Shown here: positions 44,357-53,229 of the stretch, piece after piece | How the letters are laid out: each line of letters starts with the position of its first letter | Position numbering within the stretch: the stretch's first letter is position 1 | DNA from: Marinibacterium profundimaris | GTDB taxonomy: Bacteria; Pseudomonadota; Alphaproteobacteria; Rhodobacterales; Rhodobacteraceae | Direction: 5' to 3' | Assembly (NCBI RefSeq): GCF_002210095.1 | Contig: NZ_AQQR01000008.1 | Coordinates: 124,001 to 188,000, forward strand | Length of the DNA stretch: 64,000 nt | Translations under genes and position numbers: made by a program | Notes under the pieces: model-generated | Told to the model about the DNA's origin: nothing | The model's input: the letters and a program-made list of their open reading frames with translations, nothing else | The model's database searches: none

Positions 44357-45955
44357 TCAGCCGATCGCCACGGCCTTTACGTCGTCGTCGATAAAGGGAT
44401 CGTACTGCGCGAAGTTGTCGGCGAACATCTGCACCAGCTTGGTCGCCTGCGCGTCATAGCCCTCCGGATCGCCCCAGGTGCGGCGCGGATCCAGAAGCAG
44501 GTCCGGCACGCCCGGCACCGAGACCGGCACTTCGAAGCCGAAGTTCGGATCCTTGCGGAAGGTCACCTTGCCAAGGCTGCCGTCCAGCGCCGCGGTCAGC
44601 AGCGCGCGGGTCGCCTTGATCGGCATGCGCGAGCCGGTGCCATAGGCGCCGCCGGTCCAGCCGGTGTTAACCAGCCAGCAGGTCGCGCCGTGCTGGGCGA
44701 TCTTCTCGCGCAGCAGGTTGCCATAGACTTCCGGACGCCGCGGCATGAAGGGCGCGCCGAAGCAGGTCGAGAAGGTCGGCTGCGGCTCGGTCACACCACG
44801 CTCGGTCCCGGCGACCTTGGCGGTGAAGCCCGACAGGAAGTGGTACATCGCCTGCGCCGGCGTCAGCCGCGCGATCGGGGGCAGGACCCCGAAGGCGTCG
44901 CAGGTCAGCATAATCACGTTCTTCGGATGGCCGCCGAGGCCGGTCGAGGACGCGTTCGAGATATACTCCAACGGATAGGCGCACCGCATGTTGGCGGTCA
45001 GGCTGTCATCCTCGAAATCAAGCTCCTTGGTCTCGGGATCGAAGACCATGTTCTCGATGATCGTGCCGAACTTCTCGGTCGTTGCGTAGATTTCCGGCTC
45101 GGCCTCGGGGTTGAGGCTGATGGTCTTGGCATAGCAGCCGCCTTCGAAGTTGAAGGTGCCGCGATCCGACCAGCCGTGTTCGTCGTCGCCCAGCAGGACG
45201 CGCGCCGGATCGGCCGACAGCGTCGTCTTGCCGGTGCCCGAAAGCCCGAAGAAGACGGCGGTGTCCACCGGGTTGCCCGGCGCATGGTTGGCCGAGCAGT
45301 GCATCGGCATGATGCCCTTCTCGGGCAGCAGGTAGTTCAGCAGCGAGAAGATCGATTTCTTGTTCTCGCCGGCATACTCGGTGTTGCCGATCAGGATGAG
45401 CTTCTTGGCGAAGTTCATCGCGATCACCGTCTCGGACCGGCAGCCGTGCCTGGCCGGATCGGCCTTGAAGGTCGGGCAGTTGATCACCGTGTAATCGGCC
45501 ACGAAACTGTCCAGATCCTCGCGGTCGGGACGGCGCAGCATGTGGCGGATGAACAGGCTGTGCCAGGCAAGTTCCGTGATCATCCGGCAGTGGATCGACT
45601 GGGCCGGATCGGCCCCGCCGACGAGGTCCTGCACAAAGTAGTCTCGGCCCTTCATGTGCTCCAGCATGTCGGCATGCAGCTGGTCGAAGGCCTCGGGCTC
45701 CATCGCGGCGTTGTTTTCCCACCAGATGTTGTCGGCAACGTCCGCGGTCTTGACGATGTGCTTGTCCTTGGGCGACCGGCCGGTGAACGTTCCGGTTGTC
45801 ACCAGAAGCGCCCCTCCGCGGCCAAGCGTGCCTTCCTCCCTCTTGAGCGCGACTTCGACGAGATCGGACTCGATGAGGTTGTAATAGACGGCGCCCAGCC
45901 CCTCGATCCCTTGATCTTCGAGGCGAAACTGCGGGTTAACCCGTCCCGTTGTCAT
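44357..45955 (-). CDS. pckA: Phosphoenolpyruvate carboxykinase (ATP)
   Basis: 532 residues. Converts oxaloacetate to PEP with ATP, the entry to gluconeogenesis from C4 acids. Marks: [11 protein letters not shown], the P-loop GLSGTGKT (237-244), [11 protein letters not shown], and [16 protein letters not shown]. Start ATG at 45953-45955 has GGAGA eight bases upstream; the ATG two codons before is too close to that site. Divergent from chvI. The 348-base intergenic region has a palindrome over a possible pckA promoter. Confidence 0.97.
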   Translation of the reverse strand: MTTGRVNPQFRLEDQGIEGLGAVYYNLIESDLVEVALKREEGTLGRGGALLVTTGTFTGRSPKDKHIVKTADVADNIWWENNAAMEPEAFDQLHADMLEHMKGRDYFVQDLVGGADPAQSIHCRMITELAWHSLFIRHMLRRPDREDLDSFVADYTVINCPTFKADPARHGCRSETVIAMNFAKKLILIGNTEYAGENKKSIFSLLNYLLPEKGIMPMHCSANHAPGNPVDTAVFFGLSGTGKTTLSADPARVLLGDDEHGWSDRGTFNFEGGCYAKTISLNPEAEPEIYATTEKFGTIIENMVFDPETKELDFEDDSLTANMRCAYPLEYISNASSTGLGGHPKNVIMLTCDAFGVLPPIARLTPAQAMYHFLSGFTAKVAGTERGVTEPQPTFSTCFGAPFMPRRPEVYGNLLREKIAQHGATCWLVNTGWTGGAYGTGSRMPIKATRALLTAALDGSLGKVTFRKDPNFGFEVPVSVPGVPDLLLDPRRTWGDPEGYDAQATKLVQMFADNFAQYDPFIDDDVKAVAIG

Positions 45956-45995
45956 GAGCATGTCTCCTGTGGTCCGACATCACATTGTCGAAAAA

Positions 45996-46024
45996 AATCT
46001 AGCCATATTGGGCGGTTGCCCAAT
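45996..46024 (-). promoter_or_regulatory. Candidate pckA promoter with overlapping palindrome
   Basis: On the minus strand TTGGGC (complement of 46018-46023), 16-base spacer, TAGATT (complement of 45996-46001). The -35 is inside ATTGGGC/GCCCAAT (46007-46013 with 46018-46024), so a bound dimer would block or aid it. Confidence 0.4.
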
Positions 46025-46230
46025 TTCCTAAGTATGACATCGAGGTCTTAGCACGAGGCTGTCGGCGATGAACAGCGCCCGAGAGAGGGGTTAGCGCCAC
46101 CAAAGCGATCTTTAGCGCAACCATCTTTCTGACGGTCACTCAAGAGTCGCCAGACCTGTGGTTGTTCAGCACCTGATAAGAGTTTTTTGGTCAAATATGC
46201 GAAGTATACAGCGTGATTCGCACAATGTGA

Positions 46231-46260
46231 TTGATTCGACCGGACGAGCGCGATCATAAT
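46231..46260 (+). promoter_or_regulatory. Candidate chvI promoter
   Basis: TTGATT (46231-46236), 18-base spacer, CATAAT (46255-46260). Leader of about 37 bases before the chvI ATG, with GAGGG near 46290. Confidence 0.5.
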
Positions 46261-46303
46261 GCCAGAAAAAGAACACGTTTGAGCAGTATGAGGGCCAACC
46301 CAC

Positions 46304-47005
46304 ATGTCCAAGATCGCTCTGGTCGACGACGACAGAAACATTCTGACGTCCGTATCTATGACCCTCGAAGCCGAGGGCTTCGAGGTAGAAACCTATAACG
46401 ACGGCCAGGCCGCACTGGATGCTTTCAACAAGAAGCTGCCCGACATGGCCGTTCTGGACATCAAGATGCCGCGCATGGACGGGATGGACCTGCTGCAGCG
46501 CCTGCGTCAGAAAAGTACTATGCCAGTAATTTTCCTGACATCCAAGGACGATGAGATCGACGAGGTGCTCGGTCTGCGGATGGGCGCCGATGACTACGTG
46601 AAAAAGCCGTTTTCCCAACGCCTTCTGGTCGAACGGATTCGCGCGCTTTTGCGCCGCCAGGATGCCGTGGCCGGGGATACGGTGGGCGAAGGCCCCGAGG
46701 CCAAGGTGATGGAACGCGGGCATCTGCGCATGGATCCGCTGCGCCACGCGGTGACCTGGAAGGGCAACGATGTCTCTCTCACGGTCACCGAATTCCTGCT
46801 TTTGCAGGCCCTGGCCCAGCGGCCCGGCTTTGTCAAAAGCCGCGATCAGCTGATGGATGTCGCCTATGACGATCAGGTTTACGTGGACGATCGTACCATC
46901 GACAGCCACATCAAGCGCCTGCGCAAGAAGATGCGGACCGCCGACCCGGACTTCTCGGCGATCGAGACGCTCTATGGGATCGGCTACCGTTACAACGAAG
47001 AATAA
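46304..47005 (+). CDS. chvI: Response regulator ChvI (OmpR/PhoB type)
   Basis: 233 residues. Receiver domain with the acidic cluster DDD (8-10), phosphoacceptor D52 ([12 protein letters not shown]) and K101 (DDYVKKPFS). The C-terminal winged helix (~135-233) has [20 protein letters not shown] and [20 protein letters not shown]. With ChvG it senses envelope/acid conditions in Rhizobiales, where ChvI also affects pckA. Nine bases before chvG. Confidence 0.95.
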   Translation: MSKIALVDDDRNILTSVSMTLEAEGFEVETYNDGQAALDAFNKKLPDMAVLDIKMPRMDGMDLLQRLRQKSTMPVIFLTSKDDEIDEVLGLRMGADDYVKKPFSQRLLVERIRALLRRQDAVAGDTVGEGPEAKVMERGHLRMDPLRHAVTWKGNDVSLTVTEFLLLQALAQRPGFVKSRDQLMDVAYDDQVYVDDRTIDSHIKRLRKKMRTADPDFSAIETLYGIGYRYNEE

Positions 47006-47014
47006 AGATATATC

Positions 47015-48814
47015 ATGAGCTTCGCGGACAGAGGCTTTCTGCGCGATATTTCGGGATCGGCCCGGTCGCCGAAATCGACGAAGTCGTTTCGGGGAGCCGG
47101 CAAAAAGACCAGCAAACAGGCCCGCCCGGCGCACCGCGTCGGGGATGTCATGCTGGGCGACGACTGGGTTGCGCCGGAAACCTCGGCCGAGGTCGAGCTG
47201 CGCGACAAGCGGGCGCGGCGGGGGCCGTTTTCCCTGCGGGCGTCGCCTCTGACGCGCAAGATCATCACCTTCAACCTTATCGCGCTGACGATCCTCTTTG
47301 CGGGGATCCTGTACCTCAACGTCTCGCGCAATGACCTGGTGCGGCAGCGCGCCAATTCGCTGGTGGCGGAATCGCAGCTGATCGCCGACGTGTTCGAGGC
47401 GCAGCTGCCCACCGGTGCGCCGGTCAACCTGGCCGCCGGGGACGGGGTGCAGGTGCAGGCGGTGCTGGACCGGCTGAACCTGCGCAACGGGCTGGCGGTG
47501 CATGTTTTTGACACAAACCAGGTCCAGGTGGGCGATGTGCTGGCCACGGACCAGAGCCCGGCGCTGAGCGCCCTGGCCCCGTCCGAAGAGACGCACACGC
47601 CGCTCAGCGACGTGCTTGCCGCCGTGGGCAAGACCGTCTCGGGCTTCCTGTCGCCCAGTTCCGGCACAGCCGTCCCCTCGCTGGAGGATCAGCTGCGCGG
47701 CATGCTGCCCGCGGCGCTGGCCGGCACCACACGGGTTCAGACCGGGATCGACACGGCCGGCGGCACCGTCTTTTCGGCGGTCACCCCGATCCTGCAGGGC
47801 GATACCGTCGTCGGTGTGGTCGCCGCCGCCAGCCCCTCGGGCGAGATCGACGCGCTGGTGCGCAGTGAACGCGAACGGGTGCTGCAGCTGTTCCTGGTGA
47901 TCCTGCTGGTCTCGGTCGGGCTGTCGCTGGTGCTGGCCTCGACCATCGCCAACCCGCTCAGCGACCTGGCCGCCGCGGCCGAGCTGGGGCGTGACAAGAA
48001 CGCGCGCCGGATGAACCCGGGCCGCATCCGCATCCCCGATCTGACCGCGCGCCCCGACGAGATCGGCCGCCTGTCGGGCGCGCTGCGCGGCATGGTGACG
48101 GCGCTCTACAACCGGATCGACAGCAACGAACAATTCGCCGCCGACGTGGCGCATGAAATCAAGAACCCGCTGGCCAGCCTGCGGTCGGCGGTGGGCACGC
48201 TGCGCCTGGTCAAGCGCGAGGAGCAGCGCGAGAAGCTGCTTGACGTGATCGAACATGACGTGCGTCGCCTGGACCGGCTGGTCAGCGACATCTCCAACGC
48301 CTCGCGGCTCGACAGCGAACTGGTGAAGGAAGAGGAAGAGGCGTTCGACCTGGTCCGCATGCTGGACAACCTCAACCAGTACCTGGGCGAGGACGCGCGG
48401 TCGAAGGGGATCGACTACATTTCCGACATGCCGAAGGAAGAGATCCAGGTCACCGGGCTCGAGGCGCGACTGGCGCAGGTCTTCGTGAACCTGATCACCA
48501 ACGCGGTTTCCTTCTGCGAGGATGGCGACGCGATCCGCGTCTGGGCGCGCAAACGGCAAAGCCGGGTGATCGTGGTGGTCGAGGACACCGGCCCCGGCAT
48601 CCCGGAGGAGGCGCTGACCAAGATCTTCAAGCGCTTCTACTCGCAGCGCCCGCAGGAGCATTTCGGCAACAATTCCGGCCTTGGCCTCGCGATCTCCAAG
48701 CAGATCGTGGAGGCCCACGGCGGCGTGATCTGGGCCGAGAACATCCGCCCGACAGAGGCCGACATCACCTCGGAACCGCTTGGCGCGCGCTTTGTGGTGG
48801 GCCTGCCGGTCTGA
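47015..48814 (+). CDS. chvG: Sensor histidine kinase ChvG
   Basis: 599 residues. A long basic cytosolic start (1-80), TM1 (~83-103), a periplasmic sensor of about 185 residues, TM2 (~289-311), HAMP (~312-365), HisKA with H380 in FAADVAHEIKNPLASLR, and an ATPase domain with VNLITNAVSFCEDG (N box), VVEDTGPGIPEEAL (G1) and GNNSGLGLAISKQI (G2). The periplasmic domain is larger than in simple sensors, as in other ChvG/ExoS. Upstream partner chvI; downstream hprK after 158 bases. Confidence 0.95.
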   Translation: MSFADRGFLRDISGSARSPKSTKSFRGAGKKTSKQARPAHRVGDVMLGDDWVAPETSAEVELRDKRARRGPFSLRASPLTRKIITFNLIALTILFAGILYLNVSRNDLVRQRANSLVAESQLIADVFEAQLPTGAPVNLAAGDGVQVQAVLDRLNLRNGLAVHVFDTNQVQVGDVLATDQSPALSALAPSEETHTPLSDVLAAVGKTVSGFLSPSSGTAVPSLEDQLRGMLPAALAGTTRVQTGIDTAGGTVFSAVTPILQGDTVVGVVAAASPSGEIDALVRSERERVLQLFLVILLVSVGLSLVLASTIANPLSDLAAAAELGRDKNARRMNPGRIRIPDLTARPDEIGRLSGALRGMVTALYNRIDSNEQFAADVAHEIKNPLASLRSAVGTLRLVKREEQREKLLDVIEHDVRRLDRLVSDISNASRLDSELVKEEEEAFDLVRMLDNLNQYLGEDARSKGIDYISDMPKEEIQVTGLEARLAQVFVNLITNAVSFCEDGDAIRVWARKRQSRVIVVVEDTGPGIPEEALTKIFKRFYSQRPQEHFGNNSGLGLAISKQIVEAHGGVIWAENIRPTEADITSEPLGARFVVGLPV

Positions 48815-48972
48815 TCGCCGACGGCATGGCCGCGGTGTGAGGAACGTGGTCCGGCAGGTGCGGGGCTGGCCTAAGGACAGGCTTGACCGGACAACGCCTC
48901 AGACCTGCTCGGATCGGTCTCCCAGGCCATATGGCGTCTGGTCACCGTCCCGGGCGTGGCTATGATCGCGCC

Positions 48973-49563
48973 ATGTCCTCTCCGCTCTCCGGCAACGAAA
49001 TCCTGCATGCCTCTTGCGTCGCGATCAATGATCGCGCGGTTTTGATCCTTGGCCCCTCGGGGTCGGGGAAATCGACCCTGGCGCTGCAGCTCATGGCCTA
49101 TGGTGCCCGGCTGGTGGGCGATGACCGGATCCGCCTGTCGGTCGAGGGCGGCGCTTTGGTGGCGTGGCCGGGGCCGGGGCTGTCCGGGCTGATCGAAGCG
49201 CGCGGCATGGGGATCCTGCGCGCGGATCGGGCGGCGGAGGAGCCGATGGATATCAGTGACTTGCCCGGGGCCGAGACCGGCGCGGGGCGCAGCGCCTGCC
49301 GAGCGGATGACGGCCGGGGGCCGGCGCCGGGCACAGCTGGTGCTGCGCCTGTGCCACGGGCCGGGGGCGCGGGCATCGGGCACGCTGCGGCCCGCGTCGT
49401 CTGCGTCGTGGATCTCGACCGATCCGAGGCAGAGCGGATGCCGCCCTCCCGCCACATGTCCCTGCTGGGACAATCCGTTCCCTTGTTCTACCGTGCGGAG
49501 GGGGCACATTTCGCCCCAGCTCTCCTCCAGTTCCTCAAAGCCGGACGCCACGCCCCGTCATGA
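48973..49563 (+). CDS. hprK: HPr kinase/phosphorylase (short alphaproteobacterial type) with central insertion
   Basis: 196 residues, P-loop kinase domain only (no N-terminal domain). Walker A GPSGSGKST (27-35), catalytic Asp in RLVGDDRIRL (D50/D51), and the signature SGLIEARGMGIL (71-82). Between ILRAD and VVCVVDLDR lies an insertion of about 50 residues (87-139) rich in Gly, Ala, Pro and Arg; alphaproteobacterial HprK is usually near 145 residues. The end LLQFLKAGR is as expected. It would phosphorylate Ser46 of HPr. ATG 48973; stop overlaps rapZ by 4 bases. Confidence 0.88.
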   Translation: MSSPLSGNEILHASCVAINDRAVLILGPSGSGKSTLALQLMAYGARLVGDDRIRLSVEGGALVAWPGPGLSGLIEARGMGILRADRAAEEPMDISDLPGAETGAGRSACRADDGRGPAPGTAGAAPVPRAGGAGIGHAAARVVCVVDLDRSEAERMPPSRHMSLLGQSVPLFYRAEGAHFAPALLQFLKAGRHAPS

Positions 49564-50447
49564 CCCAGCCTGACCTCTCTCCGCCGCCGCCCACCACCCA
49601 GCTCGTGCTTGTCACCGGGCCCTCCGGCGCCGGGCGCTCCACCGCGATCCGGGTGCTGGAAGACAACGGGTTCGAGACGATCGACAACCTGCCGCTGGGC
49701 CTGGTGCCCCGCCTGCTGGACGGGCCGGCGCATGACCGGCCGCTGGGGCTGGTGGTCGACGCCCGCAACCGCGACTTCACCACCACCTCGCTTCTGGCGA
49801 CGATCTCGCTCCTGCAGGCGCGGCGGGATCTGCAGCTGACGGTGCTTTACCTCGATTGCCGGCCCGAGGTGCTGCTGCGCCGCTATTCCGAGACCCGCCG
49901 CCGCCACCCGCTGGCCCCGGCCGAGGGGCCCGAGACGGGCATCGCGCGCGAGCTTGACCTGCTGGAACAGGTGCGCGACCGCGCCGACCTGGTGATCGAC
50001 ACCTCCGAGATCAACGTGCACCAGCTGCGCGCCGAGGTGGAGAAGGCGCTGGCCCCGGGCGGCAGCCGCAACCTGGCGGTGACGGTGCACTCCTTCTCGT
50101 ACAAGCGCGGCCTGCCCATGGGCATCGACATGGCCTTCGATTGCCGCTTTCTGCGCAACCCCTACTGGCAGCCCGCCCTGCGCCCCCATGACGGCCGCGA
50201 CGCCGATGTCGCGACCCACGTGGCGGGCGACCCGCGCTACCCTGAATTCCGAACCAAAGTGCTGGATCTGACACGGTTTTTGTTGCCGGCCTACGTGGAC
50301 GAGGGGAAGTCTCACTTTTCCGTCGCATTCGGTTGTACCGGCGGGCAACATCGCTCTGTGATGCTGGCCGAATCCGTGGGCGCGACCCTTGCGGAGGAGG
50401 GCTGGCAAGTGTCAATTAGACACCGCGAGCTGGAACGCCAGCGCTGA
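49560..50447 (+). CDS. rapZ: RNase adapter protein RapZ (YvcJ family)
   Basis: 295 residues. N-terminal nucleotide-binding domain with a P-loop GPSGAGRST (20-28), where Arg stands in place of the Walker Lys; VLEDNGFETIDNLPLGLVP follows. The C-terminal domain has VHSFSYKRGLPMGIDMAFDC and FGCTGGQHRSV, the RapZ ligand site. In E. coli RapZ guides RNase E to GlmZ; in alphaproteobacteria the role is less clear, and it is linked to the PTS genes as here. Length normal. Confidence 0.92.
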   Translation: MTQPDLSPPPPTTQLVLVTGPSGAGRSTAIRVLEDNGFETIDNLPLGLVPRLLDGPAHDRPLGLVVDARNRDFTTTSLLATISLLQARRDLQLTVLYLDCRPEVLLRRYSETRRRHPLAPAEGPETGIARELDLLEQVRDRADLVIDTSEINVHQLRAEVEKALAPGGSRNLAVTVHSFSYKRGLPMGIDMAFDCRFLRNPYWQPALRPHDGRDADVATHVAGDPRYPEFRTKVLDLTRFLLPAYVDEGKSHFSVAFGCTGGQHRSVMLAESVGATLAEEGWQVSIRHRELERQR

Positions 50448-50460
50448 AAGTGAGACCGGG

Positions 50461-50856
50461 TTGATCGGAATTGTGATCGTGGCACATGGGGGGCTGGCCA
50501 GAGAGTATCTGGCCGCGCTCGAGCACGTGATCGGATCCCAGACCGGCATCCGGGCGATCTCGATCGAGCCGGATCACGACCGCGAGGCCAAGCAGCGCGA
50601 GATCATCGCCGCCGCGAACGAGGTCGACCAGGGCGACGGGGTCGTCGTGGTGACCGACCTGTTCGGCGGCTCGCCGTCGAATCTGTCGCTGAACGCGTGC
50701 AAGGCGCGCAACCGGCGTATCCTGTACGGCGCGAATCTGCCGATGTTGCTGAAACTTGCCAAAAGCCGTCATATCCCCGTGCAGGATGCCGTCCAGGGCG
50801 CCATGGAGGCCGGGCGGAAATACATAAACACGCAGAATATCTGCCAGGACAGGTAG
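50461..50856 (+). CDS. PTS EIIA component of the mannose/EIIA-Man family, TTG start
   Basis: 131 residues. GIVIVAHGGLA places the phosphorylated histidine at H9; VVVVTDLFGGSPSNLSLNAC is the EIIA-Man motif. TTG at 50461 is chosen because it gives the canonical N-terminus immediately before the His. No EIIB, EIIC or EIID genes occur here, so the system is regulatory rather than transporting. 13 bases after rapZ and 6 before ptsH. Confidence 0.92.
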   Translation: MIGIVIVAHGGLAREYLAALEHVIGSQTGIRAISIEPDHDREAKQREIIAAANEVDQGDGVVVVTDLFGGSPSNLSLNACKARNRRILYGANLPMLLKLAKSRHIPVQDAVQGAMEAGRKYINTQNICQDR

Positions 50857-50862
50857 GGATGT

Positions 50863-51132
50863 ATGACCCGTCGGACTTTGGAAATCGTCAACGAAAAGGG
50901 CCTGCACGCAAGAGCCTCGGCCAAGCTTGTCGAGGTGGTGGAACGGCATGACGCCACGGCCGAGGTGTCGCGGGATGGCTTGTCTGCATCAGGCGACAGT
51001 ATTATGGGTCTTTTGATGTTGGCAGCGTCCAAGGGAACGACTATTGACGTCGAAACGTCCGGACCCGATGCCGAAAAGCTGGCCGATGCGCTTGCCGCGC
51101 TCGTGGCGGACAAGTTCGGAGAAGGGTACTGA
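50863..51132 (+). CDS. ptsH: HPr phosphocarrier protein
   Basis: 89 residues. Active His H15 (KGLHARASAKLVE) accepts phosphate from enzyme I; S46 (GDSIMGLLMLAAS) is the HprK target. Both sites are present, so the complete regulatory cycle is possible, fed by an enzyme I encoded elsewhere. ATG 50863. Length typical. Confidence 0.96.
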   Translation: MTRRTLEIVNEKGLHARASAKLVEVVERHDATAEVSRDGLSASGDSIMGLLMLAASKGTTIDVETSGPDAEKLADALAALVADKFGEGY

Positions 51133-51137
51133 GGGAC

Positions 51138-52070
51138 TTGTGCCCGACAGATGACAACGATGGTGACAGCACCGTGGTAGACAGCTTTCACACCAGCCGG
51201 CCCATGCGCGCGAATGCCCCGGCCCCGAAACAGGGGCAGGTGGACTTTCGCAAGTACGACCGCCGCAGCCTGTCCTATGCCAGCACGTTCGAAGACCCGT
51301 GGAAAGCCTCGTGCATCCGCGCGATCGAGCTGTTCACCGGCAAGCTGACGATCCTGCGCCTGATCCGCAAGTTCGAGAAGCTGGGCGCCCCGCGCGGCCA
51401 GGCCTTCTGGCGCGCCTGCCTGGACGTCATGGGGATCGAACTGACGACCCCGCAGGAACAGCTGGACCGGATCCCGAAGGAAGGCCCCGTGATCGTGGTG
51501 GCCAACCACCCGCACGGCATGGTCGACGGCATGATCTTTGCCGACCTGATCGGCCGGGTGCGGCCCGATTACCGGATCCTGACGCGCTCGCTGCTGACCG
51601 ATATCGACGAAGAGGCCGGGTCGTTCATGATCCCGGTGCCCTTCCCGCATGACCAGGACGCACAGCGCAAGATGGTCGAGATGCGGGCGCGGGCGATGGA
51701 CCACCTGGCCGAGGGCGGGGTGGTGGCGTTGTTCCCGTCGGGCGTGGTGGCGCATTCCGAAAGCTGGTGGGGCCCGGCGATCGAGGCCGAGTGGAACCCC
51801 TTCACGGCGAAGATGATCCGCCGCTCGGGCGCGACCGTGGTGCCGATGAAATTCCCTGGCGCCAATTCGCGGATCTACCAGATCGCCAACCAGATCTCGC
51901 CGATCCTGCGCCAGGGGCTTCTGCTGCACGAGATCGTGCATTCGCTGAACAAGCCGCAGGGGCCGATTGTGGGCCACCCGCTGCCCGATGAGGACGTGAA
52001 GGGCTGGGAAAACGATCCCCGCGGCTTCATGACCTGGCTGCGCGAGCACACGCTGAACCTGAAGAACTGA
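51138..52070 (+). CDS. Lysophospholipid acyltransferase family protein (PlsC-like)
   Basis: 310 residues from TTG 51138; GTG at 51174 or ATG at 51204 are alternatives, as no good ribosome site singles one out. The acyltransferase motif I appears as ANHPHGMVDGM, the NHPxGxxDG variant, then VALFPSGVVAHSE (motif III-like) and KMIRRSGATVVPMKFPG. Expected to acylate a lysolipid at the inner membrane. It follows ptsH by 5 bases and ends the cluster before a terminator. Confidence 0.85.
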   Translation: MCPTDDNDGDSTVVDSFHTSRPMRANAPAPKQGQVDFRKYDRRSLSYASTFEDPWKASCIRAIELFTGKLTILRLIRKFEKLGAPRGQAFWRACLDVMGIELTTPQEQLDRIPKEGPVIVVANHPHGMVDGMIFADLIGRVRPDYRILTRSLLTDIDEEAGSFMIPVPFPHDQDAQRKMVEMRARAMDHLAEGGVVALFPSGVVAHSESWWGPAIEAEWNPFTAKMIRRSGATVVPMKFPGANSRIYQIANQISPILRQGLLLHEIVHSLNKPQGPIVGHPLPDEDVKGWENDPRGFMTWLREHTLNLKN

Positions 52071-52097
52071 GCCGGCCCGGCCGGTAAGGAAAGGACA

Positions 52098-52127
52098 CCC
52101 CGGCGCCATCGAGGTCGCCGGGGTTTT
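52098..52127 (+). terminator. Intrinsic terminator after the ChvGI/PTS/acyltransferase cluster
   Basis: CCCCGGCG (52098-52105) pairs with CGCCGGGG (52116-52123), 10-base loop, TTTT. Confidence 0.85.
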
Positions 52128-52140
52128 GCAGTCTGGCGCC

Positions 52141-52183
52141 AATTTTCTTCCAAGAAAATTGTCAAAATTCTTCAAGGAATTTT
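52141..52183. repeat. Two AT-rich hairpins at the 3' end of the hydroxybutyryl-CoA dehydrogenase gene
   Basis: AATTTTCTT/AAGAAAATT (52141-52149 with 52152-52160) and AAAATTC/GAATTTT (52164-52170 with 52177-52183). AT-rich stems are odd in this genome and resemble 26176-26194. They may terminate the minus-strand gene. Confidence 0.6.
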
Positions 52184-52189
52184 TGGTGC

Positions 52190-53065
52190 CTAGCGGGTCG
52201 GGACCGGGACCTCGCCGCGATAGTCGTAGAAGCCGCGCTGGGTCTTGCGGCCCAGCCAGCCGGCTTCGACATACTTGGTCAGCAACGGGCAGGGACGGTA
52301 CTTGGTATCGGCCAGCCCGTCGTGCAGGACGTTCATGATCGCGAGGCAGGTGTCCAGGCCGATGAAGTCCGCAAGCTCCAGCGGCCCCATGGGATGGTTC
52401 GCGCCCAGCTTCATCGATTCGTCGATCGACTGCACGTTCCCGACCCCTTCATACAGGGTGTAGACCGCCTCGTTGATCATCGGCATCAGGATCCGGTTTA
52501 CGATGAAGCCGGGGAAATCCTCGGCGCTGGCGGCCGTTTTGCCCAGGTTCTTCACCACCTCGTGGCAGGCCTTGTAGGTCGCGTCGTCCGTGGCGATGCC
52601 GCGGATCAGTTCGACCAGCTGCATCACCGGCACCGGGTTCATGAAATGGAACCCCATGAAGCGTTCGGGCCGGTCCGTGCGGCTGGCCAGCCGGGTGATC
52701 GAGATCGAGGAGGTGTTCGAGGTCAGGATCGTCTCGGGCTTCAGATGCGGTACGAGGTCCTCGAAGATCGCCTGCTTGACCGTTTCGCGTTCGGTCGCGG
52801 CCTCGATCACCAGGTCGGTCTGGCCCAGGTCAGGCAGCTTCATCGTGGTGCGGATGCGGGCCAGCGTGGCGTTCATGTCCTCTTCGCTGACCTTGCCGCG
52901 ACCGACCTGCCGGGCAAGGTTGCGGCTGATCGTGTCGGTCGCCTTGTCCAGCGCCTGCTGGCTGATGTCGTTGAGCATGACATCATACCCGGACAGCGCC
53001 ATCACATGAGCGATGCCGTTGCCCATCTGCCCGGCGCCGATCACACCAATTGTCCGGATGCTCAT
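52190..53065 (-). CDS. hbd: 3-hydroxybutyryl-CoA dehydrogenase
   Basis: 291 residues. Reversibly oxidises (S)-3-hydroxybutyryl-CoA to acetoacetyl-CoA with NAD(P). Rossmann motif IGVIGAGQMGNGIAHVM (6-22), the catalytic His in FMGFHFMNPVPVMQLVE, and FPGFIVNRILMPMINEAV with NHPMGPLELADFIGLD. ATG 53063-53065 has CAGGAG upstream. In many Rhodobacteraceae this gene directly follows etfBA; here a DUF6473 gene on the other strand lies between them. Confidence 0.95.
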   Translation of the reverse strand: MSIRTIGVIGAGQMGNGIAHVMALSGYDVMLNDISQQALDKATDTISRNLARQVGRGKVSEEDMNATLARIRTTMKLPDLGQTDLVIEAATERETVKQAIFEDLVPHLKPETILTSNTSSISITRLASRTDRPERFMGFHFMNPVPVMQLVELIRGIATDDATYKACHEVVKNLGKTAASAEDFPGFIVNRILMPMINEAVYTLYEGVGNVQSIDESMKLGANHPMGPLELADFIGLDTCLAIMNVLHDGLADTKYRPCPLLTKYVEAGWLGRKTQRGFYDYRGEVPVPTR

Positions 53066-53229
53066 GGTTCGCGTCTCCTGTGCGGATTTTCCCGGCACCA
53101 TAGCTTGGTCCGCCAATCTCGCAAGTGCAGCATCGCGGGCGGGCCGCAATGACGACTGCGGGGCTTAGGGAAATCGAAATCTCTCTGAGTCAAAGGTGGA
53201 TGCGGGTGAGACTTTTATGGTGGGACAAG

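Larger units (their letters stand above)
45956..46303. other. 348-base divergent control region, pckA / chvI
   Basis: No gene. Contains the ATTGGGC palindrome at 46007-46024 on the pckA side, a stretch of lower GC, and a promoter-like pair at 46231-46260 on the chvI side. GTGATT occurs twice within 46212-46235. The region is conserved in concept in relatives, where ChvI controls pckA. Confidence 0.65.
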
